Origin: Promethearchaeota archaeon | Lineage (GTDB): Archaea; Asgardarchaeota; Lokiarchaeia; Sigynarchaeales; SOKP01 | Direction of reading: 5' to 3' | DNA: 64,000 nt | NCBI GenBank assembly: GCA_019057775.1 | Contig: JAHLWT010000293.1 | Span: 1-64,000 of the forward strand | Shown: positions 36,278 through 44,672 of the stretch, piece after piece | Layout: each line of letters starts with the position of its first letter | Position numbering within the stretch: the first letter of the stretch is position 1 | Translations under genes and position numbers: made by a program | Notes under the pieces: generated by a model | Database searches by the model: none | What the model saw: only the letters and a program-made list of their open reading frames with translations | Told to the model about the DNA's origin: nothing

Positions 36278-37315
36278 ATGGTTCTTAAAACAAATGTTAC
36301 TGAAATGCTTGGAATTAAAAATCCAATAATTGCTGCTCCTATGGGTCCATTTTACACAAAGGAATTGGCTTTAGCTGTTTCTGAAGCTGGAGGGCTAGGA
36401 GTTTTAAGTCATACCAATCTTTTTGGGAAAAATAGCTTAGAAGAAATGAAGAAAGATATGGAATATTTGGCCGAACACACAGATAAACCCTTTGGGTTTA
36501 ATATTAGAACGGCTCGATTACAACTTGATGCTCCTGGTCTCATTCGTGGTATTTCAAAATTTATAATGGAAAATCAAAAAATTAAAGATCAATGTCTATA
36601 TGCAGTTACTAGCGCAGGTTCTGCTAAAACACTCCCAAAGATGAAAGCCTATCAGAGATTAAAAGATAGTGGATCAAGTATTAAACATTTTCATGTTGCT
36701 CCAGCTCTTTGGCTTACGGATAAATGTATTGATGCTGGAGTAGATGGTGTTGTCGTAACTGGATGGGAAGGCGGAGGACATCAAAGTTATGAGAAAATTA
36801 GTAGCTTAGTTTTATTACAGCAAGTTAAGCAAAAATATCCTGAATTACCATTGGTAGCTTGTGGAGGGTTTGCTACTGGAGAAGGTCTTGCCTCAGCTTT
36901 AGCTATTGGAGCAGGAGCTATTGCTATGGGATCTAGATTCATAGCATCATTAGAAAGCGAGTTTCATGAAAAATATAAAAATATTATACTACCTGCAAAA
37001 TCTAGTGATACAATGTGGGTGACTGGTATGCTAGGGCCTATAAGACTGTGGAAAAATAAATATTCTCTTCATCATGGTGTAGTGACAAGTAAAGAAGAGA
37101 AAATGGCATTAGAAGCACAAACAACTCCAAAGATGGTAATGGAGGATCAAAAACATTACGAAATGACATATGAAGGAGATGTTGAGGATGGAGCAGTTCT
37201 TTTAGGACAGAGTATTGGTATTATTAACACTATAGATAGTGTGCAAGATATTGTTGATAATATTGTTAAAGGTGCTGAAAAAAGATTGAAAGAAGCCAGC
37301 TCTTGTATTGTATAA
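36278..37315 (+). CDS. Nitronate monooxygenase family flavoprotein (copy 2)
   Basis: 345 residues from ATG 36278, with AGTGA 7 bases upstream; a longer GTG-initiated form from 36221 has no signal. It carries the same motifs as copy 1: NPIIAAPMGPFYT, GGLGVLSH, VDGVVVTGWEGGGHQSYEK, VACGGFATGEGLASALAIGA and GAIAMGSRFIASLE. The two copies are clearly paralogs (well over half of residues match in the N-terminal 100 by eye). FMN-dependent oxidoreductase; substrate uncertain. Transcribed alone, convergent with the DtxR-family gene. Confidence 0.86.
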   Translation: MVLKTNVTEMLGIKNPIIAAPMGPFYTKELALAVSEAGGLGVLSHTNLFGKNSLEEMKKDMEYLAEHTDKPFGFNIRTARLQLDAPGLIRGISKFIMENQKIKDQCLYAVTSAGSAKTLPKMKAYQRLKDSGSSIKHFHVAPALWLTDKCIDAGVDGVVVTGWEGGGHQSYEKISSLVLLQQVKQKYPELPLVACGGFATGEGLASALAIGAGAIAMGSRFIASLESEFHEKYKNIILPAKSSDTMWVTGMLGPIRLWKNKYSLHHGVVTSKEEKMALEAQTTPKMVMEDQKHYEMTYEGDVEDGAVLLGQSIGIINTIDSVQDIVDNIVKGAEKRLKEASSCIV

Positions 37316-37390
37316 ATTTTCACCAATAGAAATACAATTTTTTTTACTTTATTCTTGATATTATAAGTAAAATAATGATATTTCAATGTC

Positions 37391-37804
37391 CTAATCTTTA
37401 TTTTTACATATACAAAAAGAAGAACTTAAAATTTCTTCACCGCAAGGACACCTTTTTGGATGTCCATATCTTTCACAAATTTTGTTAACTACTTCACATG
37501 ATAAAAGTAAATTAAATTTATCGCATTCTCTATGAGCCTCTTCAGCCTTTATTTTAAGTTCGTTAACTAAAAGCATTTCAAGAAGATGAGCATGACGGGT
37601 TAATTCTATGGCAAGATCTCTTCCCTTTTCTGTTAGAATGACTGGCTTGTAAGGTTTATATCTAACATAACCTTTTTTTGTTAATCGTTTAACACAACTC
37701 CCAATTGTAGAATGTGGGATATTAATTTTTTTAGAAATGTCTCCAACTTTTATATCATTAGAGCGATTCAAGATTTTCATGACCTGGTAATCTAATTCTA
37801 ACAT
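37391..37804 (-). CDS. DtxR/MntR-family metal-dependent regulator
   Basis: 137 residues. Winged helix at the N-terminus (VGDISKKINIPHSTIGSCVK, RLTKKGYVRYKPYKPVILTE) and a dimerisation/metal domain with HAHLLEMLLVNELKIKAEEA, HRECDKFNLLLSCEVVNKI, the DtxR/MntR metal-ligand layout. A C-terminal cluster (KRCPCGEEIL, FCICK) adds cysteines. It senses Fe or Mn and represses or activates uptake genes. It lies 43 bases downstream of the ZIP transporter gene on the same strand, which supports metal control of that gene. Candidate operators: the palindromes at 38660-38677 and 63306-63325. Confidence 0.88.
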   Translation of the reverse strand: MLELDYQVMKILNRSNDIKVGDISKKINIPHSTIGSCVKRLTKKGYVRYKPYKPVILTEKGRDLAIELTRHAHLLEMLLVNELKIKAEEAHRECDKFNLLLSCEVVNKICERYGHPKRCPCGEEILSSSFCICKNKD

Positions 37805-37847
37805 GTTTCCTCCAAATTATATTATACATGATTTAAAAAAACAAATC

Positions 37848-38585
37848 TTAATGACCACCAATTGCCAGTAAAAGAACCATTGTTAGGATTCCAGCTAAAA
37901 TTAGCAATAATTGTCTTATACTATACTTTAAATCTGTAGTTTTATGAAGTTCTGGTGTTAAATCTGAAAGAGCAATGTAAATAAAACTTGCTGCTGAAAT
38001 GGCCAATAAATAGGGTACAACGAACATTACTGAATCTAGAACAAAAAATGAGATAACTGCGGCTGGTATCGTAGTTGAACTTGAGATCATATTATAGATA
38101 AACGCTCTCTTTTTTGAGTACCCTGAGTGAAGAAGAATACCAAAATCTCCTGTTTCATGAGCTAGTTCATGAACAATTATAGTCATACCCGTTCCAAATC
38201 CAATAGTAGCATCTATTAAAAAAGATGCTGCTATTACTATTCCATCAATTAAATTATGAAGAGAATCTCCAATGAGAATAAGTGAACCCGAGGCATGTGA
38301 ATGGACTTCACATTCTTTATCACGACAATTCCTCCAGATTATTACTTTTTCGGTAAAGAAGAAAAATAGTATCCCACCTAATACGAATGGCATAATTAGA
38401 TGTGGTTCACCATTCACACTTTCTATAGCTTCAGGAATTAATCCTAGAAGTGCTGCAGCAAGCAAAATGCCAGTAGCAAATGCCACAAGAAGGGGTATTA
38501 ATTTTTTTTGATATTTTTCCCCCAAAAAAACAAAACCTGCTGCTGCGGTTATAGCACCAATGCTACCTAAAATACTAAATAACAA
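37848..38585 (-). CDS. ZIP-family metal transporter
   Basis: 245 residues with about eight membrane helices. The ZIP metal-transit helices are GDSLHNLIDGIVIAASFL (H-N-x-x-D) and IIVHELAHETGDFGILLHSG (H-E-x-x-H-E). A histidine/cysteine-containing loop (NCRDKECEVHSHASGS) lies between helices three and four. Imports Zn, Fe or Mn into the cytoplasm. Co-transcribed with the DtxR-type regulator; divergent from the ECF S-component gene across a 200-base gap with a palindrome. Confidence 0.93.
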   Translation of the reverse strand: MLFSILGSIGAITAAAGFVFLGEKYQKKLIPLLVAFATGILLAAALLGLIPEAIESVNGEPHLIMPFVLGGILFFFFTEKVIIWRNCRDKECEVHSHASGSLILIGDSLHNLIDGIVIAASFLIDATIGFGTGMTIIVHELAHETGDFGILLHSGYSKKRAFIYNMISSSTTIPAAVISFFVLDSVMFVVPYLLAISAASFIYIALSDLTPELHKTTDLKYSIRQLLLILAGILTMVLLLAIGGH

Positions 38586-38659
38586 AATCCATAAAAGAAT
38601 TTTAAATCACATTAATTTAATTTTTGATTGTAGTGTTTAGTTTTCATGTTAATATAAAA

Positions 38660-38677
38660 TTTACGACGCATCGTAAA
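38660..38677. promoter_or_regulatory. Perfect palindrome in the ZIP/ECF divergent promoter region
   Basis: TTTACGA-CGCA-TCGTAAA, 7-base arms with a 4-base centre. It stands out by its CG content in AT-rich sequence. It sits 75 bases upstream of the ZIP start and 112 bases upstream of the ECF gene start, so it could be the binding site of the DtxR-family regulator encoded next to ZIP or of an ECF-specific repressor. Confidence 0.6.
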
Positions 38678-38788
38678 ATTAATAATTGTATTTTGGAAGG
38701 ATTTATTTATTATTTTGAAAAATAATTTTAAATAATCTAAAAGATTCAAAAACTAGAATCTTAAAAACTGTTTTATATAAAATTGTTA

Positions 38789-39406
38789 ATGGGTATGAAA
38801 ACATTGAAAAACGACGAAATTTCAAAGAAAACTCATTTTAAAGGTTACCTCTTACCAGGAAATATATTATCTGCTTCTATAATTGGAATTTTTGCTGCTT
38901 TAATTTGCGTATTGACAATGGTGATATCTATTCCAATTCCTGGAACTCAAGGTTTCATTAATATTGGAGATGCAGGTGTAATGATTGCAGGTTTAATGTT
39001 TGGTCCTATAGTTGGAGGTATTTCTGGAGGAATTGGTTCAGGTTTAGCTGATATCTTCTTAGGATATACAATTTATGCACCAGCTACTCTAATTATAAAA
39101 GGTTTAGAAGGTTTCATTGTTGGAATTATTGCAAACCCTAAGAAATATTCAAACTTCAATTATAGGGACTTCTTAGCAGTTATAGTTGGAGGTTTCGAGA
39201 TGGTGTTTGGATACTTCCTATATGAAACAATTCTATTTGGTTTTCAAAGTGCTTTATTTGAATTAATTTTAAATGGTATTATTCAATTTGGATTGGGAGC
39301 AGTAATAGCCATAATTTTTATAATAGGCGCTCGCAAAGCGATTGTAGATAATCTGCCTCAAGTTTTTGAGAAAATCTTCGTAGATCAGAATCAGGAAAAC
39401 AAATAG
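38789..39406 (+). CDS. ECF transporter S component (substrate-binding membrane subunit)
   Basis: About 205 residues, six hydrophobic helices. The stretch INIGDAGVMIAGLMFGPIVG, then GGISGGIGSGLADIFLGY and YAPATLIIKGLEGFIVGII is typical of ECF S components of the vitamin/precursor uptake type (COG4720/HmpT-like). S components bind the vitamin and need an EcfA-EcfA-EcfT motor. None is in the window, so a shared motor must be encoded elsewhere. The start is uncertain between TTG 38783, ATG 38789 and ATG 38795. Substrate cannot be told. Confidence 0.83.
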   Translation: MGMKTLKNDEISKKTHFKGYLLPGNILSASIIGIFAALICVLTMVISIPIPGTQGFINIGDAGVMIAGLMFGPIVGGISGGIGSGLADIFLGYTIYAPATLIIKGLEGFIVGIIANPKKYSNFNYRDFLAVIVGGFEMVFGYFLYETILFGFQSALFELILNGIIQFGLGAVIAIIFIIGARKAIVDNLPQVFEKIFVDQNQENK

Positions 39407-39664
39407 AGAGATATAAAAAAAATTTATTATTTTTTAAGTTCTTTGATGAACTCAGGTTTTATCTTTGTTACTCTTTTTACTATTTTTGCTTGTAGTTCTA
39501 GGGTAATTCTAGAATTTTCTTCTGAGAGGGAATTTTAATATTATAAATGTGATTCCAGTATTTAAATGTTATATTAACAATTCAAAGAATAAAATGACTA
39601 CTCCTAATTTATTAAGAATATATGTAGATGTTATTCATTAAAAATAGTGTTAAAACTCATATTT

Positions 39665-40534
39665 TTATTTCATAAAGATTATTCCAATACCATATCCGGC
39701 TTGATTCCAATTTTCCACAATTTCTTGAGTTTCATATCTTTCACGTATTTCCTTCCAGAACTCAGGAACACCACCAACTTTTTTAGGATCACCAGGAACT
39801 ATATCATGAAAACAGACTAATGCACCTGATTTAACTAGGGGACTATACATCTTAAAATCTTTTTTAATACCTTCATAACTATGATCTCCATCAATAAATA
39901 ATAACTCAACTTTTCTATCTTTTAAAATTTTCTCTACTTTTTCGAGTGTGAGCCGTTTATGAGAATCCCCTTCTAAAAAAACTATAGATTGTCGGCTTCG
40001 GGCAATTTTTTTATAAAAATCGAAGTTTCTACTACTGATATCATCGGATAATAAGTCCATTGAAATTAGTAGAGCTTTAGATGATGAAAATCTTGACAAG
40101 AGGAACAATGTCCCACCCATTGCCGTCCCAATTTCAAGGACTGTTTTTGGTTTAATAGCATTAACCAAATTCAAAAATTCAATTATCTCAGATTTAATTT
40201 GAAATGTCTTTAATTGAATATTTTTTTTTAAAAAAAGAGGAAAGTATGGAATAGAAAATCGAAAATTAAAACCGAGATCGATTAGTTCTTCCTTATTTTT
40301 TGAGTTTATACACAATATTTTTAACCTATTTGCCGCTAAGATATTAAAACAGTTAGTTATTAAATTATCTAAGTTCTCTCCAGTGAGGTTATCAACTAAA
40401 TTTTTCCTGAATGTATTTTTTATTACAATCTCATAAAACAGAAAACTTCCTACAAATGTTTGGGTAAATAATTTAAAGATTTTGTTAATTATTCTCTTAA
40501 CTAAAACTTTAACTTGGAGCCTTGTCATATTCAT
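39665..40534 (-). CDS. Class I SAM-dependent methyltransferase (Methyltransf_24/cephalosporin hydroxylase-like)
   Basis: 289 residues. SAM-binding motif I is KTVLEIGTAMGGTLFLLSRF (about 134-153), followed by ISMDLLSDD (motif II acid), GDSHK, and VELLFIDGDHSYEGIKKDFK (motif IV), with CFHDIVPGDPKKVGGVPEFW near the end. This pattern fits the metal-dependent methyltransferase/cephalosporin hydroxylase group used in glycan or secondary metabolite modification. The N-terminal ~100 residues are helical and unknown. Stands alone, 58 bases downstream of the DnaJ-zinc-finger gene. Confidence 0.82.
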   Translation of the reverse strand: MNMTRLQVKVLVKRIINKIFKLFTQTFVGSFLFYEIVIKNTFRKNLVDNLTGENLDNLITNCFNILAANRLKILCINSKNKEELIDLGFNFRFSIPYFPLFLKKNIQLKTFQIKSEIIEFLNLVNAIKPKTVLEIGTAMGGTLFLLSRFSSSKALLISMDLLSDDISSRNFDFYKKIARSRQSIVFLEGDSHKRLTLEKVEKILKDRKVELLFIDGDHSYEGIKKDFKMYSPLVKSGALVCFHDIVPGDPKKVGGVPEFWKEIRERYETQEIVENWNQAGYGIGIIFMK

Positions 40535-40591
40535 TTTTTAATGAGTAAAATCAATTTATCGAAAAAGTTAATTAAAACATAAAAAAAAGAT

Positions 40592-41551
40592 TTAGAAGTT
40601 AGAATAGGTCATAAATTTATTTCCAGAACCCAGACTGTATATTTCAAATTTACTCCCGCGTTTTGTCTCACAGAACATCTGAATCATCGGAAATAGATAA
40701 ATCTGAGTTGTAATTTGGGCATTTTTATCCTTTTCACTCTTTCTGTAATCACTCTTCGCAGATCCTATGGTTTTATTGATGTTTTTATTAATATATCCAA
40801 GTGATGCTTCTGCTTTTGATTCTAATGCTTTAAAGTCGTTGAATTTTATACCCTCCACATCTTCAATCATTTTATGAAGGTCGTCTCCTATTTCTTTTTC
40901 ATATTTTGTTTGAGCACTACTATGTAAAATCGGAACTCCTGTTATTACTATTTTAAAAGGGACTGGAAGTGTATCATATTTATACATATTCTTGTGACCT
41001 CCACATTCTTTACATGGTTCTGAATTATTTCCAGTTCCATAACAGACACCGCAAGGATAACTGAATAGCTTTTTCTCTTTATTTTGCTCTTCACCAACTA
41101 AAACAGTAAATGTTTCTTCTACTTTCCCCGTTCCTTTACAGCTTTTACACTTATTCTCAATATAACCTTTACCTCTGCAATTTTTACAAGGAACTGCTTG
41201 GATTGACTCGAATTGTGGTACTTTCTCATCACCTTTCCAATTTTCCTTATCTATTTTTCCAGTACCTTTAAAAGAATAAAATTGTTCTTTTCCTACCCTT
41301 GGAGCAATAACCAAATTTTCATCCTTTCCCTTTGGTGCGGGACCAAGAGATTTTTTGATTGCGAAATAAATTGCTGCCTCTTTCATTGTATCTTTGACAT
41401 ATTCTGCTGCACTTACGGCATCTAAAGAAAACATTGCTCCCTTAGTCCCGAATTCCTTCTCCATTTTTTTTCGATCTTGCCTTACTGCTTTTTGTTTCCA
41501 TTTGTTAAAAATCTCATCTAAATTTGGTGTTTTAATTCTAACATCTGGCAA
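40592..41551 (-). CDS. DnaJ-type zinc-finger protein without J domain
   Basis: 319 residues. Four CxxCxGxG-type repeats as in the DnaJ cysteine-rich region: CKNCRGKG (122-129), CKSCKGTG (135-142), CGVCYGTG (167-174) and CKECGG (180-185). Neither the J domain (HPD motif) nor the DnaJ client-binding C-terminal domains are seen. The flanking regions are unfamiliar: an N-terminal helical segment (KWKQKAVRQDRKKMEKEFG) and a C-terminal alpha/beta part with LYLFPMIQMFCETKRGSKFE-like strands. Probably binds proteins or thiols; function unknown. Confidence 0.75.
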   Translation of the reverse strand: MPDVRIKTPNLDEIFNKWKQKAVRQDRKKMEKEFGTKGAMFSLDAVSAAEYVKDTMKEAAIYFAIKKSLGPAPKGKDENLVIAPRVGKEQFYSFKGTGKIDKENWKGDEKVPQFESIQAVPCKNCRGKGYIENKCKSCKGTGKVEETFTVLVGEEQNKEKKLFSYPCGVCYGTGNNSEPCKECGGHKNMYKYDTLPVPFKIVITGVPILHSSAQTKYEKEIGDDLHKMIEDVEGIKFNDFKALESKAEASLGYINKNINKTIGSAKSDYRKSEKDKNAQITTQIYLFPMIQMFCETKRGSKFEIYSLGSGNKFMTYSNF

Positions 41552-41689
41552 TTTTTATCACTTCTGATTTTTATACAAACATTAACTTTATTTAATTGAT
41601 TTGGAATTATAAAGATATAAAATAGAATAATTTATAATTTTTATATAGAAAATCTTTTTTAATACATAACAAGAAAAAATAGTCTAAAA

Positions 41690-41857
41690 ATGTCAGAACA
41701 AGAGAAACAAGACGTTCAGTATTTTGTGGAATGGATGAGCCCTGATGGTGGCGGATTCGCTCAATGGTTAGAACATTTCCTCAGTCAAGGCGATGAGGCG
41801 AAACTTAGACAGATAAAGGGAATCTATGATAAAATAAAACAATTATTTGGGTTTTAA
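41690..41857 (+). CDS. Small acidic protein, unknown
   Basis: 55 residues from ATG: MSEQEKQDVQYFVEWMSPDG then GGFAQWLEHFLSQGDEAKLR and QIKGIYDKIKQLFGF. The amphipathic helices and third-position composition look coding, and GGTGGCGGATTCGC is a small GC-rich island like coding sequence elsewhere. No family recognised. It lies divergently from the DnaJ-zinc gene and 136 bases upstream of the helicase. Confidence 0.55.
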   Translation: MSEQEKQDVQYFVEWMSPDGGGFAQWLEHFLSQGDEAKLRQIKGIYDKIKQLFGF

Positions 41858-41993
41858 ACCTCATTAATTTTTTTAAATTCTTATTTTTAAATGAGTTTTT
41901 GATTTTTTTATGTGAAGTGCGTTATAAAACCACAAGACTGAATTACGATATTTCACTAAATAATAATAAATAAAAACAGGATTAGATTCTTTT

Positions 41994-44660
41994 TTGAGTG
42001 CTCCATTGAGAAATTTTTTCATAATTTTAGACCGAAATAGAGAGATCAAAAAGGAATTGGTTTTTAATATAAATTTCTTTTACCTTAAATCGTTTAAAAA
42101 AAAGAAATTTACATTTACCTATGTTAATGAGCCTTTTTTTAGAGGTAGGGTAATCTTTGGTTTAGACTTTAAAAATAGGATGCGTCCTTTAAATTTAAAC
42201 AAAATTGAAAAGGATGGAACTGCTTCACCTATAAATCCTCGCCTATTTAAAATATTCTTACTATCTGAAAAAAATAAGTTTATTGCTTTTTCAAGTCAAA
42301 CTGCTAAAGACGATACAGCAACAGTTAAAGAGATGTTGAATAATCTTCAATATGATAAAAACAAGATAATAAATTTGACATTATGCAATTTATGTTTAGA
42401 GAAACATAAATTTACATTACTAAATGAAAAGGTTCAAATAGAATCCTTCAAAAACCAGATAGTTTGTAAAGAATGTGCTTATGATATAATACTTAAACGA
42501 GTTAAATTACGTGGGTTAATTTCTCATGGTAGAATTAGTCCGAAATTAAAAGATTTTTTCACCCACATGATTCTCAAATTTAAAGATGTTAAAAAGGTAT
42601 TAAACGCCTTCCAACCAGATTTTAATCCGGTATTAAATAGAAATATAACACTTTATGATATTGAAAAGCTATCTCCTATAGGAGAGAAATATTATAATCA
42701 AAAAGTAGACAATCTAGACATTCCTCTGTCCTTTAAAAGTGTATTAAAAAGCCTAAAAATTTCAGTTTTATTACCTATCCAGACAATCTCATTAGAAAAA
42801 GGATTATTAGATGGGCGTTCAAATCAATTAATCATGGCACCCACCTCAGGAGGAAAAACGCTAGTAGGTGAATTAGCAGGTATTACTAAAATTCTTTATA
42901 AGAAGAATGCAAAAATGTTGTATCTTGTCCCTATCGTCGCCTTAGCTAATATAAGAACTGAGGAATTTAAAAAAAAATACAAGCCGCTTCATTTAAAAAT
43001 CATTAAAAAAGTTGGCGAATCTTTTTTTTATAAGAAAGAGGAGGATTCTTTAACAGATTTGATAAGTGCAGATATCATAATTGCTACTTATGAAGCTATA
43101 GATTATCTTTTGAGAAGCGGTAAGAAGGAGCTATTAGGTAAAATATCAACGATAATAATTGATGAAATACAAACTTTAATCGATCCAGAAAGAGGATTTA
43201 TATTAGATGGTTTAATCTCACGGTTAAAAATATTATTTGATTCCCAATTCTTGTACTTAAGTGCAACTGTAGGAGAGCCAGAACTATTAGCAGAAAAGTT
43301 GAAGTGTCAACTAATTAGATATAATAACCGACCCGTTCCAATTGAACGCCATTTACTTCTCTGCCTTGATGAAACCCATAAGCATAAATTTATTTCAAAA
43401 TTAGTTAAAGCTGCTTATTCTAATAAATCTAAATATGGTTTTAAAGGGCAATCTATTATATTCTCAAATACTCGTAGAAATTGTGAATCAATTGCCGCCT
43501 ATTTACAGAGTAGAGGGATCAACGTATCACCCTACCATTCAGGATTAACTCACGAAGAAAGGAAAATTATTGAGAATAAATTCATATCCCAAAAATTGGC
43601 TGGTGTAGTGGCAACAGCAGCTTTAGCAGCTGGTGTAGATTTACCAGCAAGACAAGTAATTTTTGAATCTTTAGCGATGGGTATCAAATGGTTAACTGTT
43701 GCAGAATTCGAACAAATGCTAGGAAGAGCAGGTAGATTAAAAAAACATGAAATTGGATTTGCCTACTTACTTGTTGAGCCAGGTAAAGTTTATTCTCCAA
43801 AAATGAAAAAAACTGAAGAAAATATCGCTATAAAATTGTTGAATGGAAAAATAAAGGATTTTGAATTAATTCCCAATACTAATAAATCGGCAACAGAAAT
43901 TCTTGCTTTTCTTTCAATGTTTAATAATGGAGTAAAGAAAGACCTTATTTTTGATTTCTACGCTAATCTTATCAACGATAGTTTTGATTTAGAGTCTATA
44001 ATGAAGAAATTAAACTCGGTGAAATTCATTAGAATAAAAGAAAATTTTGAATACAAAACAACTCGATTAGGAAAAGCAATTGCTAGTTCATTTATAAATA
44101 TAGATGTTAGTTTAGAAATCATTGAAAAGTTAAGGAAAAAATCGGATACGCCTCTAAATATTGCTCTTGATCTTAATCCTCTTAGAAATGTATATTTAGA
44201 CAATAAAATTGTAGCAGATCTATCTAGAAATGTTAAAATGAAATACTTATCAAACAATTTGTTTAGTGCGAGCGTGTTATCACTAATGAATGCAGAATAT
44301 GTAAAAAAGAGGAAAACTTTCTCCCAAGAATTTATAGATTTTATAATGAAATGGACCTACGATATCTTCAATTGTAGTTGTAAAGATAATCCTTATTGTG
44401 ATTGTGGAAGGAAAAACCTTGAAAAATTAATCCTTAATTTAAGAATAAAAGAAGATATGTCAATCGAAGAAATCTCGGAATATATGAATAGAGAATACAA
44501 AATTGTAATTTTTAAGGGTGATATTATTGATTATTTGGAGAATTTAATCTATAGCTTAGAGAGTATTAAAAATATTGGAGAGGGCTTGTCAAATATGGAT
44601 CTCAGTTTTAAAAAAGAGATTTTAGAAATTCCTACGATGATTGAAAATATTAAATATTAA
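41994..44660 (+). CDS. Ski2-like RNA helicase (ASH-Ski2 type)
   Basis: 888 residues from TTG 41994. An N-terminal domain with a four-cysteine zinc site (CNLC 131-134, CKEC 158-161) precedes the helicase core: motif I APTSGGKT (282-289), Ia-like LVPIVALANIRTEEF, motif II DEIQ (390-393), motif III LSATVG, motif IV IIFSNTRRNCESIAAYL, motif V ATAALAAGVDLP and motif VI QMLGRAGR. A cysteine cluster (CSCKDNPYCDCG) lies near 797-808. The N-terminal C4 zinc finger plus Ski2 core is the arrangement of archaeal ASH-Ski2, linked to RNA decay with aRNase J. No exosome gene adjacent. Confidence 0.87.
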   Translation: MSAPLRNFFIILDRNREIKKELVFNINFFYLKSFKKKKFTFTYVNEPFFRGRVIFGLDFKNRMRPLNLNKIEKDGTASPINPRLFKIFLLSEKNKFIAFSSQTAKDDTATVKEMLNNLQYDKNKIINLTLCNLCLEKHKFTLLNEKVQIESFKNQIVCKECAYDIILKRVKLRGLISHGRISPKLKDFFTHMILKFKDVKKVLNAFQPDFNPVLNRNITLYDIEKLSPIGEKYYNQKVDNLDIPLSFKSVLKSLKISVLLPIQTISLEKGLLDGRSNQLIMAPTSGGKTLVGELAGITKILYKKNAKMLYLVPIVALANIRTEEFKKKYKPLHLKIIKKVGESFFYKKEEDSLTDLISADIIIATYEAIDYLLRSGKKELLGKISTIIIDEIQTLIDPERGFILDGLISRLKILFDSQFLYLSATVGEPELLAEKLKCQLIRYNNRPVPIERHLLLCLDETHKHKFISKLVKAAYSNKSKYGFKGQSIIFSNTRRNCESIAAYLQSRGINVSPYHSGLTHEERKIIENKFISQKLAGVVATAALAAGVDLPARQVIFESLAMGIKWLTVAEFEQMLGRAGRLKKHEIGFAYLLVEPGKVYSPKMKKTEENIAIKLLNGKIKDFELIPNTNKSATEILAFLSMFNNGVKKDLIFDFYANLINDSFDLESIMKKLNSVKFIRIKENFEYKTTRLGKAIASSFINIDVSLEIIEKLRKKSDTPLNIALDLNPLRNVYLDNKIVADLSRNVKMKYLSNNLFSASVLSLMNAEYVKKRKTFSQEFIDFIMKWTYDIFNCSCKDNPYCDCGRKNLEKLILNLRIKEDMSIEEISEYMNREYKIVIFKGDIIDYLENLIYSLESIKNIGEGLSNMDLSFKKEILEIPTMIENIKY

Positions 44661-44672
44661 ATTAATAAGATT

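Noticed and set aside
39425..39530. Leftward 34-codon frame ending in a Lys-rich peptide (TKIKPEFIKELKK)
   Set aside because: No usual start or Shine-Dalgarno, low complexity; not enough to call a gene.
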